Under the pieces are notes generated by a model. It was not told the DNA's origin and did no database searches. It worked only from the letters and a program-made list of their open reading frames with translations. Shown here piece by piece: positions 44,103 to 55,249 of a stretch of DNA of 64,000 nucleotides (position 1 is its first letter; each line of letters begins with the position of its first letter). Both the position numbers and the translations under genes were made by a program. Origin of the DNA: Chaenocephalus aceratus (Eukaryota; Chordata; Actinopteri; Perciformes; Channichthyidae); NCBI GenBank assembly GCA_023974075.1, contig CM043800.1, forward strand, positions 6,601,453 through 6,665,452. The letters are read 5' to 3'.

Positions 44103-44934
44103 TAATAATTTTACCATATCCCTAAACATTGTTTTCACCCACTGTAACATGGCTACTCCAAATAACTATTTCTGGTAACCATTTTCTTCTATAAATTGAA
44201 ATACCTCCATGTTTCAAGCACCACATATTTCACACACTATAAAAGAACGTCCCCATATTTTCTCCATCATTTTAAATCTCACTGTTACTTAGAACATAAG
44301 TCACTTTGTGACTGGATATATCTGTGCAATGTAAAACAAAAAATAGGTGTTCACTTTAGTGTACAATCTATAAAAATCTAAAGACAATTCGTCTTTAGAG
44401 CTGTTCTCATTCATAACACTCCGTTCGATGTCTCACTATGGGATGCGCCTCAACGCGTAAACAGACAGAAGCATCAATCTCATTACGCCAATCCTGATTG
44501 GCTGGTGATCTTGACGTCAACGTCAGGGAATCCACCCACCCTTTAAGTAGCTTGTGCTACGACGCAGCGTCATTAAAACACCTCTTCTCGCTTCAGAGCA
44601 CATCTCGAATTATCAGTAACTGGGCTAGCTTAACGGTCCACAGACTGAACCCAAAACTAACATTCGGTCGACGGGCGCTTGCCGGTTACTTTTTTTGCTT
44701 TGCAAGAAGACTGAACAATATTAACACACCAGTTAATATTGTAATCTGCCTCGCCGTTTCTTTCTGTCGAAATAACGGTAAGGTTTGATTTTTTTCTTCA
44801 AGCTAGTATCATACCTGTTGCTAGTTTGTTCTTCCTCCACACTGACACCACGGTAAAGAGGACGTTCTCTTTTCTCTCTCACACCAGAGGAGACAGAGAT
44901 GAAAAAAGGTATTAACACACCAGTTAATATTCTT
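44103..44934. other. Unassigned; 21-bp direct repeat ATTAACACACCAGTTAATATT
   Basis: Nothing coding was recognised. A promoter-like stretch at 44500-44700 (CCACCCTTTAAGTAGC) precedes short frames without motifs. A 20-bp phrase TTAACACACCAGTTAATATT occurs at about 44721 and 44909, flanking 170 bp. The right copy abuts the 3' side of the L2 fragment. Confidence 0.4.
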
Positions 44935-46353
44935 TAAGGTAAGATGGCGCCTGCACATTAAGGGCTTAGTAGGCGAGAAGAAGAATTTTAAATTATATCC
45001 TGTGTCTATAGGGAGCCAGTTTAAAGCAGCCAGAACAGGAGTAATGTGGTCCCTTTTCCTAACTCTGGTTAGTACACGAGCTGCAGCATTTTGAATCAGC
45101 TGAAGCGACTTGACTGACTTCTTGGTACACCCTGATAATAAGGAGTTACAATAATCCAGCCTTGAAGTAACAAATGCATGGACTAGTTTCTCTGCATAAT
45201 TTTGAGGCAAGATATGCCTGATTTTTGCAATGTTACGTAGATGGAAGTAGGCGGTCCTTGAAATTGATTTTATGTGGGCTTTAAAGGATAAATCCTGATC
45301 AAATATAACACCAAGATTCCTTACAGTCTCACTGGAGGCCAAATTAATGCCATCCATAGTTAGTATATCTTTAGATAATTTGTTTCGTAGATTCTTCAGG
45401 CCAAGTACAATAACTTCAGTTTTGGTCGTGTTTAACATCAAAAATGTAAGGTCATCCACGTTTTTAAGTCCTTAAGGCAGTCTTGAATTTTATTTAGATG
45501 ATTAATTTCATCAGGCTTGATTGATAAATATAGTTGAGTATTATCCGCATAACAATGAAAGTTTACAGAATGATTCCTTATAATATTGCCTAACGGAAGC
45601 ACATATAATGTGAACAAAATAGGTTCGAGCACTGAAGCCCTGTGGCACTCCATGGCTAACTTTGGTTTGCGTGGAAGATTCATCGTTGACATGTACAAAC
45701 TGAGAGCGTGCAGATAGATAGGACCTAAACCAGCTCCCTGTATGCCAACTAAGTGCTCTAATCTTTGCAATAAGATATCATGGTCGATAGTATCAAATGC
45801 AGCACTGAGATCGAGCAAACAAGAATAGAGACATGTCTCTTGTCTGAGGCTATTAGAATGTCATTTGTGACTTTAACCAGAGCTGTCCTCTGTGCTATGA
45901 TGTGTTCTAAAGCCAGACTGAAAATCTCAAATAAAATCATTGTTTTTTTAAGTAATCACACAACTGTTTTGCGACCGCTTTCTCAAGAATTTTTGAGAGG
46001 AACGGAAGATTAGAAATAGGTCTATAGTTGGCTAAAACCTCTGGATCGAGGTTGTGCTTTTTAAGAAGCGGTTTTATCACTGCTACTTTGAATGATTGTG
46101 GAACATAGCCTGATAATAAAGACATATTCATAATATTTAATAAAGAAGTGCTACTTAATGGAAAAACTTCCTTCAACAGCTTAGTTGGAATATAGATAGT
46201 ATAAGAAATGTGCAGAATATGAGAGTTTAATGGTGGAGGTATACACACATATTGATAGATGTCTTGTAATGCACTGTTGAGGAACCTCAGCTGCGACCCA
46301 AGTTTTTCATTCATTGCATAACTACCACCGTAGTTGTGTATATGATATGTCAA
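44935..46353 (-). pseudogene. L2-like LINE reverse transcriptase fragment
   Basis: The minus strand from 46353 carries an endonuclease-RT linker, then NYRPISNLPFLSKILEKAV (RT block near 46020), then DLSAAFDTIDHDIL (first catalytic Asp). Next come HCYADNTQLYLSIKP (45550) and NTTKTEVIVLGLKN, then a Cys-poor C-terminal part ending in AALNWLPI. The order and motifs are those of teleost L2 elements. At least three frameshifts separate 45937-46353, 45758-45940, 45438-45818 and 44821-45459. The second catalytic aspartate of the Tyr-x-Asp-Asp box is Asn. The 3' end is truncated and lacks the usual tail. It is inactive. Confidence 0.85.
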
Positions 46354-46925
46354 TAAACCTTAGAAAATCTTGAAATCTTGAGAGGGATGTGCAAAATAGC
46401 CATAATACAGTCTTTAATTAACTATTAGTAGAGAATAACGAGTAATGAATATACTTTATTACTCGTTTCCATTCATGTCAATTGCAGATAAATGTTTAGT
46501 CTTCTCAAGCACCAACTATCAAATATCTCTCTTGACAATCACCTTCCCTGCATTTTACTCAGGTGTAACTAAAGTCTGATTTAAGGGTTGTTTATATATT
46601 TCACATCATTAATCAGAATCTGCAAAGTAACTCAAATAAATGTAGTAAAAATACCAGGTAAAAATACCAGGTTAACCTCTGAATTATAGTGGAGTAGAAT
46701 TACAAAGTAACAATGAGCTGTCATGTGGGTATATATTAATGCTGCGCATTATGGATTTTCACCCATTTATTAATTATATGTTTTACATTTGATAACACCA
46801 ATGTGTTTAATACTGGCAACTTCTAATTGTGGGAAAAACGAAAACGTTCAGTAGAGACGTCCCATAGAACATTTTGCGAAACACAATAGCCAGCATGTGT
46901 AGTTCTGGGGGGGGCTTTCAATTCC
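46354..46925 (-). repeat. Repeat R2, copy C, joined to the L2 fragment
   Basis: AAATCTTGAAATCTTGAGAGG through GAGTAATGAATATACTTTA (46360-46460) matches 26455-26550 and the complement of 19020-19130. 46730-46918 matches 19690-19932 (TACTGGCAACTTC, AGCATGTGTAGTTCTGGGG). The middle differs. The L2 sequence to its left also matches R2 copy A over 19140-19260, so R2 may be a composite derived from an L2-related retroposon. Confidence 0.55.
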
Positions 46926-48025
46926 AGTTCAAACCGGAGAGACGTGATGTAAGAATTACATATTTATTGTTTACACGTCATATGAATAAAATGATTGCCA
47001 TGATAATACAACAGGAGAATGTAATGGTGTTTGGCGATTAGGCCCCGGTTTGCAGGATAATCATTCAGGAGGGAAAGCACCGCTCCGATGAAAATCCCCG
47101 GGGTCTAGACACTGGTGGTGGTGCTGAGTAGGTGAGACCGGTCTGAAGAAGGAAGTTTTAGCTTTGTCCTGGAGGAGACTGGAGGCGAGAGGGGTGGAGG
47201 CGGGTTGCGGTCATCTGCAATGACAAACTGACAGGAGGAAGAGCAGGCATTTAAGGAATTTAGCATGTGCAGCTATTGGCTGCTGAGGGGTGACGCCCTC
47301 ATATTTAATGAGGGGGGAAGGGAGCCATCGAGTGACGTGTAAGTGACTCGTGTTGTAGGTCTTCCTTATTGAACTTGCGCTAAGCTTCATTTCAAACCGG
47401 AGAGACGTGATGTAAGAATTACATATTTATTGTTTACACGTCATATGAATGAAATGATTGCCATGATAATACAACAGGAGAATGTAATGGTGTTTGGCGA
47501 TTAGGCCCCAGTTTGCAGGATAATCATTCAGGAGGGAAAGCACCGCTCCGATGAAATCCCCGGGGTCTAGACACTGGTGGTGGTGCTGAGTAGGTGAGAC
47601 CGGTCTGAAGAAGGAAGGTTTAGCTTTGTCCTGGAGGAGACTGGAGGCGAGAGGGGTGGAGGCGGGTTGCGGGCATCTGCAAATGACAACTGACAGGGAG
47701 GAAGAGCAGGCATTTAAGGAATTTAGCATGTGCAGCTATTGGCTGCTGAGGGTGACGCCCTCATATTTAATGAGGGGGGAAGGGAGCCATCGAGTGACGT
47801 GTAAGTGACTCGTGTTAGGTCTTCCTTATTGAACTTGCGCTAAGCTTCATTTCAAACCGGAGAGACGTGATGTAAGAATTACATATTTATTGTTTACACG
47901 TCATATGAATAAAATGATTGCCATGATAATACAACAGGAGAATGTAAAGGTGTTTTGGCGATTAGGCCCGGTTTGCAGGATAATCATTCAGGAGGGAAAG
48001 CACCGCTCCGATGAAATCCCCAAAA
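46926..48025 (-). repeat. Ngaro terminal units, 462-bp tandem repeat (2.4 copies)
   Basis: TTCAAACCGGAGAGACGTGA occurs at 46931, 47392 and 47854, a period of 461-462 bp. Units are inverted relative to 38788-39420. They include the promoter-like segment with CAGCTATTGGCTGC and CTCATATTTAATGAGG. Units differ by one- to three-base changes. Confidence 0.85.
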
Positions 48026-48496
48026 CCAGTGAAGTATGAAATACTGAGATGAACTGAGTTGCTTACCTTGTGGGGTGACTGGTGATCTGGGAAGGAAAGA
48101 TAATAGATTAACACATATATGAGCGACATAGTGCCGGAATCACTGCCGGAGCTTACGGGTCATGCTGAGATTCTGACTGCCGAAATCAGTGCCGGTCTTA
48201 CCTGAAAACGACCTGCGGGTCGCATGCCTGGCCAGCAGGGCTTGACTACGCCGAGGAGCGAGCGGTTTCATTTGTAACGGTGGCCCAACGTCCACGACAC
48301 CGAAGTGTACTGTAGCCCGAAGCTACGACACCAAAGTGTACGGTGGCCTTCCGCCACGCCTGACTTCGCAGGCTATATATATATATCTTTCTTTTTCCTT
48401 TGTTTTGTAACTGGCACCGGAGTGTACGGTGGCCTGAGTCCATGCCTGACTTCACAGGATATCTCTTTATTTTCCTTCTTTACTCTTTCTTTATTT

Positions 48497-49006
48497 CGGG
48501 TCCTCACACACACAAAGCCGTGGCAGCACATCACTCCCACCCTCATCCACCTCCACTGGTTGCCGGTCAAGTTCCGCATAACTTATAAAGTCCTCCTCCT
48601 GACCTACAAGTCCCTCCCCTCCATGCCCTTGCCCCCCAGTACCTATCGGACATCCTTCACCCGCATGCCCCACCCCGGAACCTGCGGTCTTCAGACTCTG
48701 ACCTGCTCACCACCCCCCGCACCAAACTGAGAACCTTCGGGGACAGAGCCTTCAGTGTGGCAGCCCCCACCCTCTGGAACGCTCTCCCTGCGGAGATTCG
48801 CAACATCCTCACACTGGACGCCTTCAAAAGGGCCCTCAAGTCCCATCTGTTCATCAAGGCTTTCGGCCCTTAAATATATCTGTTGTTTTGTCTGTCTGAC
48901 CTTTGTTTTGTTTTGTTTGTGCTTGCCCTATTCCTGTAAAGCGACCTTGGGTCCCTTGAAAGGCGCTATAGAAATCCCAGTTATTATTATTATTATTATT
49001 TTATTT
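48497..49006 (+). pseudogene. 5'-truncated L2/CR1-like LINE 3' end
   Basis: The plus strand encodes the LINE C-terminus in two frames: LIHLHWLPVKFRITYKVLLL (48549), then TKLRTFGDRAFSVAAPTLWN (48725) and LDAFKRALKSHLF. A 3' tail follows (GTAAAGCGACCTTGGGTCCC, AAGGCGCTATAGAAATCC) ending in (ATT)n near 48980. It interrupts the Ngaro tail between TTTCTTTATTTC and ATTTGTTTTGTAAC, which are contiguous at 38070 in the other arm. One frameshift lies near 48720. It is a dead-on-arrival copy. Confidence 0.8.
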
Positions 49007-50090
49007 GTTTTGTAACTTGCCACGGGGGTGTACGGTGGCCCGAGTCCACGCCTGACTGCAGGAAATACATTTTACACTGATACGTTTGAGCAAGGCCTGG
49101 GAATGAAATACCTGTGTGCCGGAGATGAAGCCCATTACATGTAGTTGCAGCCAGTGCTTGAATTGGAATGAAAAAGGTGCCAGTACTCTAAAATCAGCAA
49201 CTTTTTCAAGTCAATTTTATATATACAGCCCACAAACAAGAATTTGGCTACTATAATGCTGGTGGGTTTGTCTCTTTACTACTGTATATTTTAGAAAGGT
49301 TCACTGTACTTAAATTTTTTTATGATAGGCAGCGGATATGGCTAAGCTCAGTAAGGTCAATATTAACTGAAAATATAGCAATCAAAGTCTAGATCTTCTG
49401 CTGAAGACACATGAAGCAGAGACCATTCAGGTGAGAGCCCCTCTGGTGGTGTTCAACATTAATGACAAGGAAACAAAGCTCTGGTCAGAAGCATTTTTTA
49501 TAAAAAGCTTTAACAAAATTAAGTATTTCTGTACATTTTGAATGCAATCTAACTTTCCAACTCAGAAAACGAAAAACGAAAAAGTGCCAAAAGTCTTCTC
49601 ACATGGCTGAGCTGCTTTGCAATATACTTCACCACTGAAGAATACAAAATATGTATAAAGTAAACTATGATGCAATCTAACTTTCCAACTCAGAAAAATG
49701 ATAAAGAGCATGAACAAAGAACATGTAAAAACAAATGCAAAATTTGCACAATCTAAAATGAGAAACTGTAACTGCAAGTAACAAAGTCTGAGCCATGGTA
49801 AAGAGTTACATTGAACACCAAGCTGATCAGATAACTCCCTGGTTGGTCTGAAGTCCTTCTATCTCCAGGATCTGTACAAATCGGCACATTATGCCAAAAG
49901 TCTTCTCACTGGGTGAGCTGCTTTGCAATATACTTCACATTGTTAGAAAAGGCTCCAGAAGGCCTTGGGGACATCAGTATCAGGGGCTGGAGCTGGACAG
50001 GCTCTTTCATCAGCACTTCTCCTTCCCTTTGCCAGCCAGGAACTCACATACTGTTCCGGATTGAACTGTCCTAGTGATGGTCCATTACAT

Positions 50091-52133
50091 TTAATGAAAA
50101 CAGGCTGGGACAGTCGGCTGACAGAGAGCATTCCTTTTTGCAGTAAGGATATCGTTCATGCAGCTGAATGCCCGCTCACACTCACTAGTGGAGACAGCGA
50201 TGGTTCGGACTGCTTTCAGTAGAGGCTCCATGGCAGCAGGTGTACGGGATGCCCTGGTTTCCTTGTATTCGCGAAAGCCCTGAACAGTCTCTCTTCTGTC
50301 CACTTTCAGCACTTCGCACAAACGTAGCACCTCTACGTCCCCATACTGTACGTCTAACTCCTCTTCAGGGCCAATTTCCAGGATGGATAACTTTCATGTC
50401 CTGGATTAGCTGATTGTCCCGGGCCTCCCGGCCATGTAATGGGATTTCTCTTGTGCTGACATGAGAGGAGGTTGTGGAAGTCATTCTGTGTCTCAGATTC
50501 TCTACCATACTGCGGAAAAAACTGACCTGCATGAATCTGTACAAGCCTGCCATTCTCACGCAGGGGCAGGGCAACACCCTGAAGGACTTCTCAGCTAGAG
50601 CTGTATGAACTGTAGTCATGTGTGGGCCAGGCATGGTGACCATGGATTCAAAAACTCGTATTTCTCGAGTTAAGAGCCTATCTGCTGTAGGCAGTGTCAT
50701 CTCTCTTTTTTGGAGTTGCCGAGAGAGGTCGCTGAGCTCTGTGAGCGCATCGTACATCAGTCCCAGATTGCTGACAAACGTTGCAGATGTGAGCACATCA
50801 TCCAGGCCCTTGTACTTTGCTCTGTCTCTGGAATCCCTGCTTGTGTCGTTTGCAGCATTTGTGAAGTGATCATGAAGCACTCGGTAGTTTTCCCAGACTG
50901 CTCTGACGCTCCTTTCACTTGAAGCCACCCAGCGGATGGACAAAACACGCCCTATCACCAGGAGACGCTGTCCGACTGCTTGCGCACACTGCGCTAACTG
51001 CCTCTGATTTTTGGGGGAGGCATGGAACAAGGAATAGAGTTTGTCAAAAAAGATCTGGAAATGATTGAGCCCTGAGACCTCCTTGACCACATCCCCAACT
51101 GCCAGCCTCTAGACGATGATTGGAGCAGTGCCACACAAACAGGCTTGGGAATTTACTACACAACTGGGTAGCAACGCCTGTTCTCTTCCCTAGCATGACT
51201 GAAGCCCCATCACATGCAAAAGAAAACGAAACACTGACCTAAAAAGTCCTCGTTAAAAATCTCTTCCAAGACACTTCCATTAACGCCTTTGTGATGTCAT
51301 CAGCCGTTGTTCCATCCAACTCGATCAGCTCCCAAAAAAACGTTTCGGGCTCAGCATCAGCTAATGCTGAGCGTAGACACACAACAAGCACCGTTTTTAC
51401 CACTAATAGTGGTAGATCATCGACCAAAACACAGAGTTTTCTTTGGTTTTTCTGTAATGTCTTTTGCCATTTTTTTCTTCAGCTCATGAGCTATGTGGTC
51501 GATGATTTCGCCACAGGTTTTATTGGAGTGCAAAACCCTGCCCACGTTCAGCCCATTCAGTTTCTGTACATTCAAATCAATTGGCATGTCTGTGAATGGC
51601 CGGCTATGTTTGCCAATTTTATATGCCGTTCGAAAAAACTCTGATAGTGGTGTCTAATTCAGATTTATGCATAGACTGCACTTGATGTTGAATAGTTTCA
51701 CGTGAAGCAGATGTAAGGATGTCAGCAAGCTTTTACATGGGCTTGTGATTCTTTATGTTCTTTGATTTTTTTTCTCAGGCTAGCTTGTTGTTTGCCCTTG
51801 TCAACACCGAAATGAGACACTGCACACTCACCCCATTCAGTTGACAGTTTCAGTCCTTGTCCAGTGTGTATTCCCAAAGAATTTGACATCTCTGCATATC
51901 CGACATCCTAGCTTCTTATCTTTAAGAAGGAGCCATGCATTGGTCTTGCAAAAATATTGCACCTGGTCCGTTGTCCAGCAGTCAGGTGCATCGCTTTGCC
52001 CGGTGTTGGTGGTGGCAGTTGCGCCAGCAGCAGCTAACGTTAGAGGCTCTGGAGGAGGCGGCGGAGCTAGTGCTGATAATGCTAATGCCACTAGAACGTG
52101 GAGCAGGAGGATCAACCAAAGAAAGCTCCCCAT
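50091..52133 (-). pseudogene. hAT transposase, KIAA1586-like, frameshifted
   Basis: Pieces in order on the minus strand: an N-terminal region at 52133-51837 with WTTDQVQYFCKTNAWLLLKD and GCRICRD (a Cys-x2-Cys finger half); a central region at 51427-51239 (MVDDLPLLVV, ELIELDGTT); a helical region at 51090-50365 (LSIRWVASSERSVRAVWENY, a hAT core feature); and a C-terminal block at 50330-50091 with TSECERAFSCMNDI (dimerisation). Stops and frameshifts separate the pieces. The similarity to the vertebrate KIAA1586 protein family, itself of hAT origin, is from memory of that family's layout. The catalytic Asp/Glu residues could not be placed confidently. Confidence 0.75.
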
Positions 52134-52434
52134 CAGACCACAATTTCCAACACAGGCACAGCCATTCTCTGTATTTGATAGTTTCTTCCGGCGACAACCC
52201 GCTTGTCTTTTTGCAATTTATTAATCCACGCTAACATTTTAGAAATGCTAATTTGTGACGTGACTTGCTTTCCTTCTCTCGGGGGCGTGCCTGCTCTGTT
52301 CTAATCACTCTACATAGCCACCACTGGGTGGGAGTTGCATGCATAAACACAACACACGTGCATCTAGGTATGTAAATTGTAAAGCATTAAAACATGGTTT
52401 TTACTAACAGTTTCAGTATGTTGTTTACTTCGGC

Positions 52435-52465
<31 letters not shown>

Positions 52466-52689
52466 TTGAAACGTGTATTACTATTAAATCACGGTCAAAT
52501 AGGTTAATTTTTGACATAGTCGTTTCCACCACAGTATTTACATGGAGAAGATAAAGCCCCGCCCCCTCTCCAGCACATTCTGTTTGAATGACAGGAGTAA
52601 ACAGCTGACAGCCGCTGTGAACTCCAGCGGTTAGAGCGATGAGAATGTCCGTTCGGCACCTCATGACGCATTACTGAGTACCGGGCGGC

Positions 52690-52693
52690 TGTA

Positions 52694-52727
<34 letters not shown>
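52690..52727. repeat. (TA)n microsatellite
   Basis: A near-perfect alternating TA tract within the 49152-52898 hAT. A separate (ATT)n tract lies at 52435-52466. Confidence 0.9.
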
Positions 52728-52728
<1 letters not shown>

Positions 52729-53051
52729 GATGTATAATAAGAATGGCGGGAGAGTGTTGAGTACTGGCACGGTGCATGAGTACCGGAGTATACCGCCAGC
52801 ATGCCGGTACTGAGCAAGAAGTGCCGGTACTCCATGGGTCAGAACCAGAAGTGCCGGTACTTGCGTACCGGTGTAGTACCGGCCCAATTCCAGCACTGGT
52901 TTGCAGCGTGAGACGAGGACATTATTCCCTGTGGGCGGGGCCTGCGGAATTAGGACAGGAATGCAGTTTGAATATCAGGTACCTTAGTGAGACATGTATA
53001 CTTGTGAATGTGTTTATGAGCCACCACCAGTTATATGCATAGATACCATAG

Positions 53052-53580
53052 TTAGGGTCTGAGAGATCTTTGGGAAGCCAGTACGGCGCTGATGTCTGGG
53101 CGAATGTAGGTTGTGAAGGCGGAGGAGGACCACTGTCCTAGTTGTTGTAGGGATGAGGTAGAGAGACCTTGATTAGCAGCAGAGGTGGCTGCACCTATCC
53201 TGAAGGAATGTCCCGGGTATGATATAGGTGATAGGCCGGATTTAATGAGAACTTGCTTGAGGTAGAAATTGACAGGGGCCATGACCCTGCAAACCACTCT
53301 CCCTGGAAGAAACCCCAAAACCACGGATGGGGCGGCATCCGTGAATAACCTCATTGAGTCAGAGGAACGCACGAGGTCATCGTAAAAGAAAGTAACTCCG
53401 TTCCAGTGGGCGAGCAGGAGGGACCAGAAACGTAGGTCTGAGCGGCAGCCTTCGTCTAAGAAAACGCAGTCATGGAGTTTGTCGACCGCTGATGCTGCGT
53501 CCAGGAGGCGGGAGATGAACGAGCGCCCCTGGGGGATGACGTGCATGGCGAAGTTGAGGTGTCCGAGAAGGAAGAGCAAC
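53052..53580 (-). pseudogene. Ngaro RNase H start fused to recombinase C-terminus
   Basis: The minus frame of 175 codons starts in the RT-RNase H connection (HVIPQGRSFISRLLDA) and contains MRLFTDAAPSVVLGF, with the first RNase H Asp. It then jumps to the C-terminal recombinase, with GHSFRIGAATSAANQGLSTS (His-x-x-Arg) and LGQWSSSAFTTYIRPD (Trp and the nucleophilic Tyr). It ends in a stop at 53052. The middle of RNase H and the first half of the recombinase, including its first Arg, are deleted in frame. Its last ~50 bp are what is fused to tubulin at 32690 and 33510. Confidence 0.85.
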
Positions 53581-54384
53581 TAGGGGTGGGCGATATGACG
53601 ATATATATCGTCGTGACGATATTAGGTCTCCACGATATGCTTTTTCAGAGATATCGTCCTATCGTGATAAAAAAAACAAAAAAAATGGCGGAGGGGAAGA
53701 GGCTCTCCGTGCGCGGCGCAGGGGGCTATGACAGCGGACGGAGAGCCTCTTCCCCTCCCGCTCCCCCAGCCTCACCTACTGATTTTAATTTTACCATATA
53801 TCAAGCCCGATCGATTTCACAATGTCAGCGCACCTCTGCTTTCGTTCAGTCCCAGAGTTGTTTGACACGCTCCCAAAGTCCCCGCCCCCTTTCTTTGCAG
53901 CGAGCAACCATAGGGCAGGCATTTCATAAAGGGGCTCCTTATGAAAAGACTAGCAAACGGTGGAAAGACATAACTGACGCTGTGGCGTTTTATGTTTTTC
54001 CCTTCAGTTATGCTAAAGTCTTTTATTAACACTTCAAGTCTACTCTAAAGTTTACATTTTAATTGTTTGGCACTGACTTTTCCTCATTGATGTTTTTATG
54101 TTTTACTTAGTTATGTTTTACCCTCCTTTTCATGTTTATTGATGTTCACTGCTCACTTGTTTCATTCAGGGTTTCATTTCTGAAATAAAACCAGCTTGAA
54201 ATGCTATTTTGGTCTGTTACTCCTTTTTGTTTTAGTTTCTGTTACCTTGGTCGGTGCTTGTACTGTTAGTAACTTGAAAAATAACCATAATAACCGACAT
54301 GAAAAAATATCGTGATATATATCGTCTATTGTGATACTGCCTGAAAATATCGGATAACATATTTTTCAATATCGCCCACCCCTA
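53581..54384. mobile_element. hAT-type MITE with GGTGGGCGATAT ends (TSD AGAGCAAC)
   Basis: The ends are TAGGGGTGGGCGATATGA and ATATCGCCCACCCCTA. Perfect 8-bp duplications AGAGCAAC lie at 53573-53580 and 54385-54392, interrupting the Ngaro RT-RNase H frame. An internal inverted repeat GAGGGGAAGAGGCTCTCCG / CGGAGAGCCTCTTCCCCTC lies at 53690-53760. Subterminal regions are rich in ATATCGT. No transposase is present. Confidence 0.93.
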
Positions 54385-54392
54385 AGAGCAAC

Positions 54393-55240
54393 TGTTGTTT
54401 TGTGATAACTTGTTGCTCGCAGTATGACTTGGTGATGTCACGGATGCGCTGCAATTTGTCGGAGGGAAGAGACGCCTTCATGTCTATGGAGTCGAGGATG
54501 ATGCCTAAGAACTCTAAGCGTGTGTCGGGACCTAACATTTTCTCTTCGGAGAGAGGGACACCTAACTCCTGAAGCAGTGTTTTAAGCTTGGCCAGTGAGG
54601 TCCCTGAGCTGTCCTGTGGCGGGTCTATGGGGAGGAGTCGTCCAGTAGGTGAAGGACGGAGGGGATTCTGACGATGTTCAGCAGGATCCAGCAGAGCGCT
54701 TCCGAGAAGGAATTGAAGATGCAGGGGCTGCTTCTGCTAATGGTGAAAATAGAGTTTGGACTCCCACTTAATACTGAACGAATTCCACTGAGACGGATGA
54801 ATGAGGATGATTTTGAAGGCATCGGTAATGAGAGCCGAGCTCCGTGCCCTATGAACTTGATCATCTTTATTGCATTATCCACTGAGGCATGGTGAAGGGA
54901 GAACTGATCTGGAGGGATGATGCTATTGACGCTGCCGAATGGCCGGAGCCGCGAGCGGACAGATCGAAAATCAGCCTTTTATTTACGTGTGGCTTATTCC
55001 GATGGAATTTGAACGGAACACTGAGAAGGGGGAGGAGCTAAAAGGGCCGATTATATATCCTTTGAGAAGTTTCTTTGTCGATGAGCTGGGAAACTATGTT
55101 GGGTTCTTTAGCGGCTGACTGTAAGTTTCTTGCTATGAAAGTCACTGTGGCGGATGGGAGGACCCCCTACCCTGAAGCCTTGGGAGAGCCCTGACAGGAG
55201 ATAGTCAACAAACACGGAATCTGGGTGAGTAGATAGCGCA
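54393..55240 (-). pseudogene. Ngaro reverse transcriptase, frameshifted
   Basis: On the minus strand NAIKMIKFIGHGARLSLPM (54880) begins the RT fingers. SEALCWILLNIVRIPSVLHL followed by Leu-Asp-Asp (54640-54700) is the catalytic box, where the DIRS/Ngaro form of Tyr-x-Asp-Asp is Leu-Leu-Asp-Asp. RLEFLGIILDSIDMKASLPS and DKLQRI (54520) are the thumb. Frameshifts lie near 54640 and 54800. The region upstream to 55240 is decayed and no longer readable. It is inactive. Confidence 0.8.
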
Positions 55241-55249
55241 GCTGCTAGC

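Larger units (their letters stand above)
49152..52898 (-). mobile_element. hAT element in the Ngaro tail (TSD GTTGCAGC)
   Basis: The ends are CAGTGCTTGAATTGG and CCAATTCCAGCACTG. The 8-bp duplication is GTTGCAGC at 49144-49151 and GTTTGCAGC (one extra T) at 52899-52907. The empty site CACGCTGCAACTACATGTAA is present at 37920-37940 in the other Ngaro arm. At 3.7 kb it carries a decayed transposase gene on the minus strand (50091-52133), so it is a degenerate autonomous copy. It contains (ATT)n at 52435-52466 and (TA)n at 52690-52727. Confidence 0.9.
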
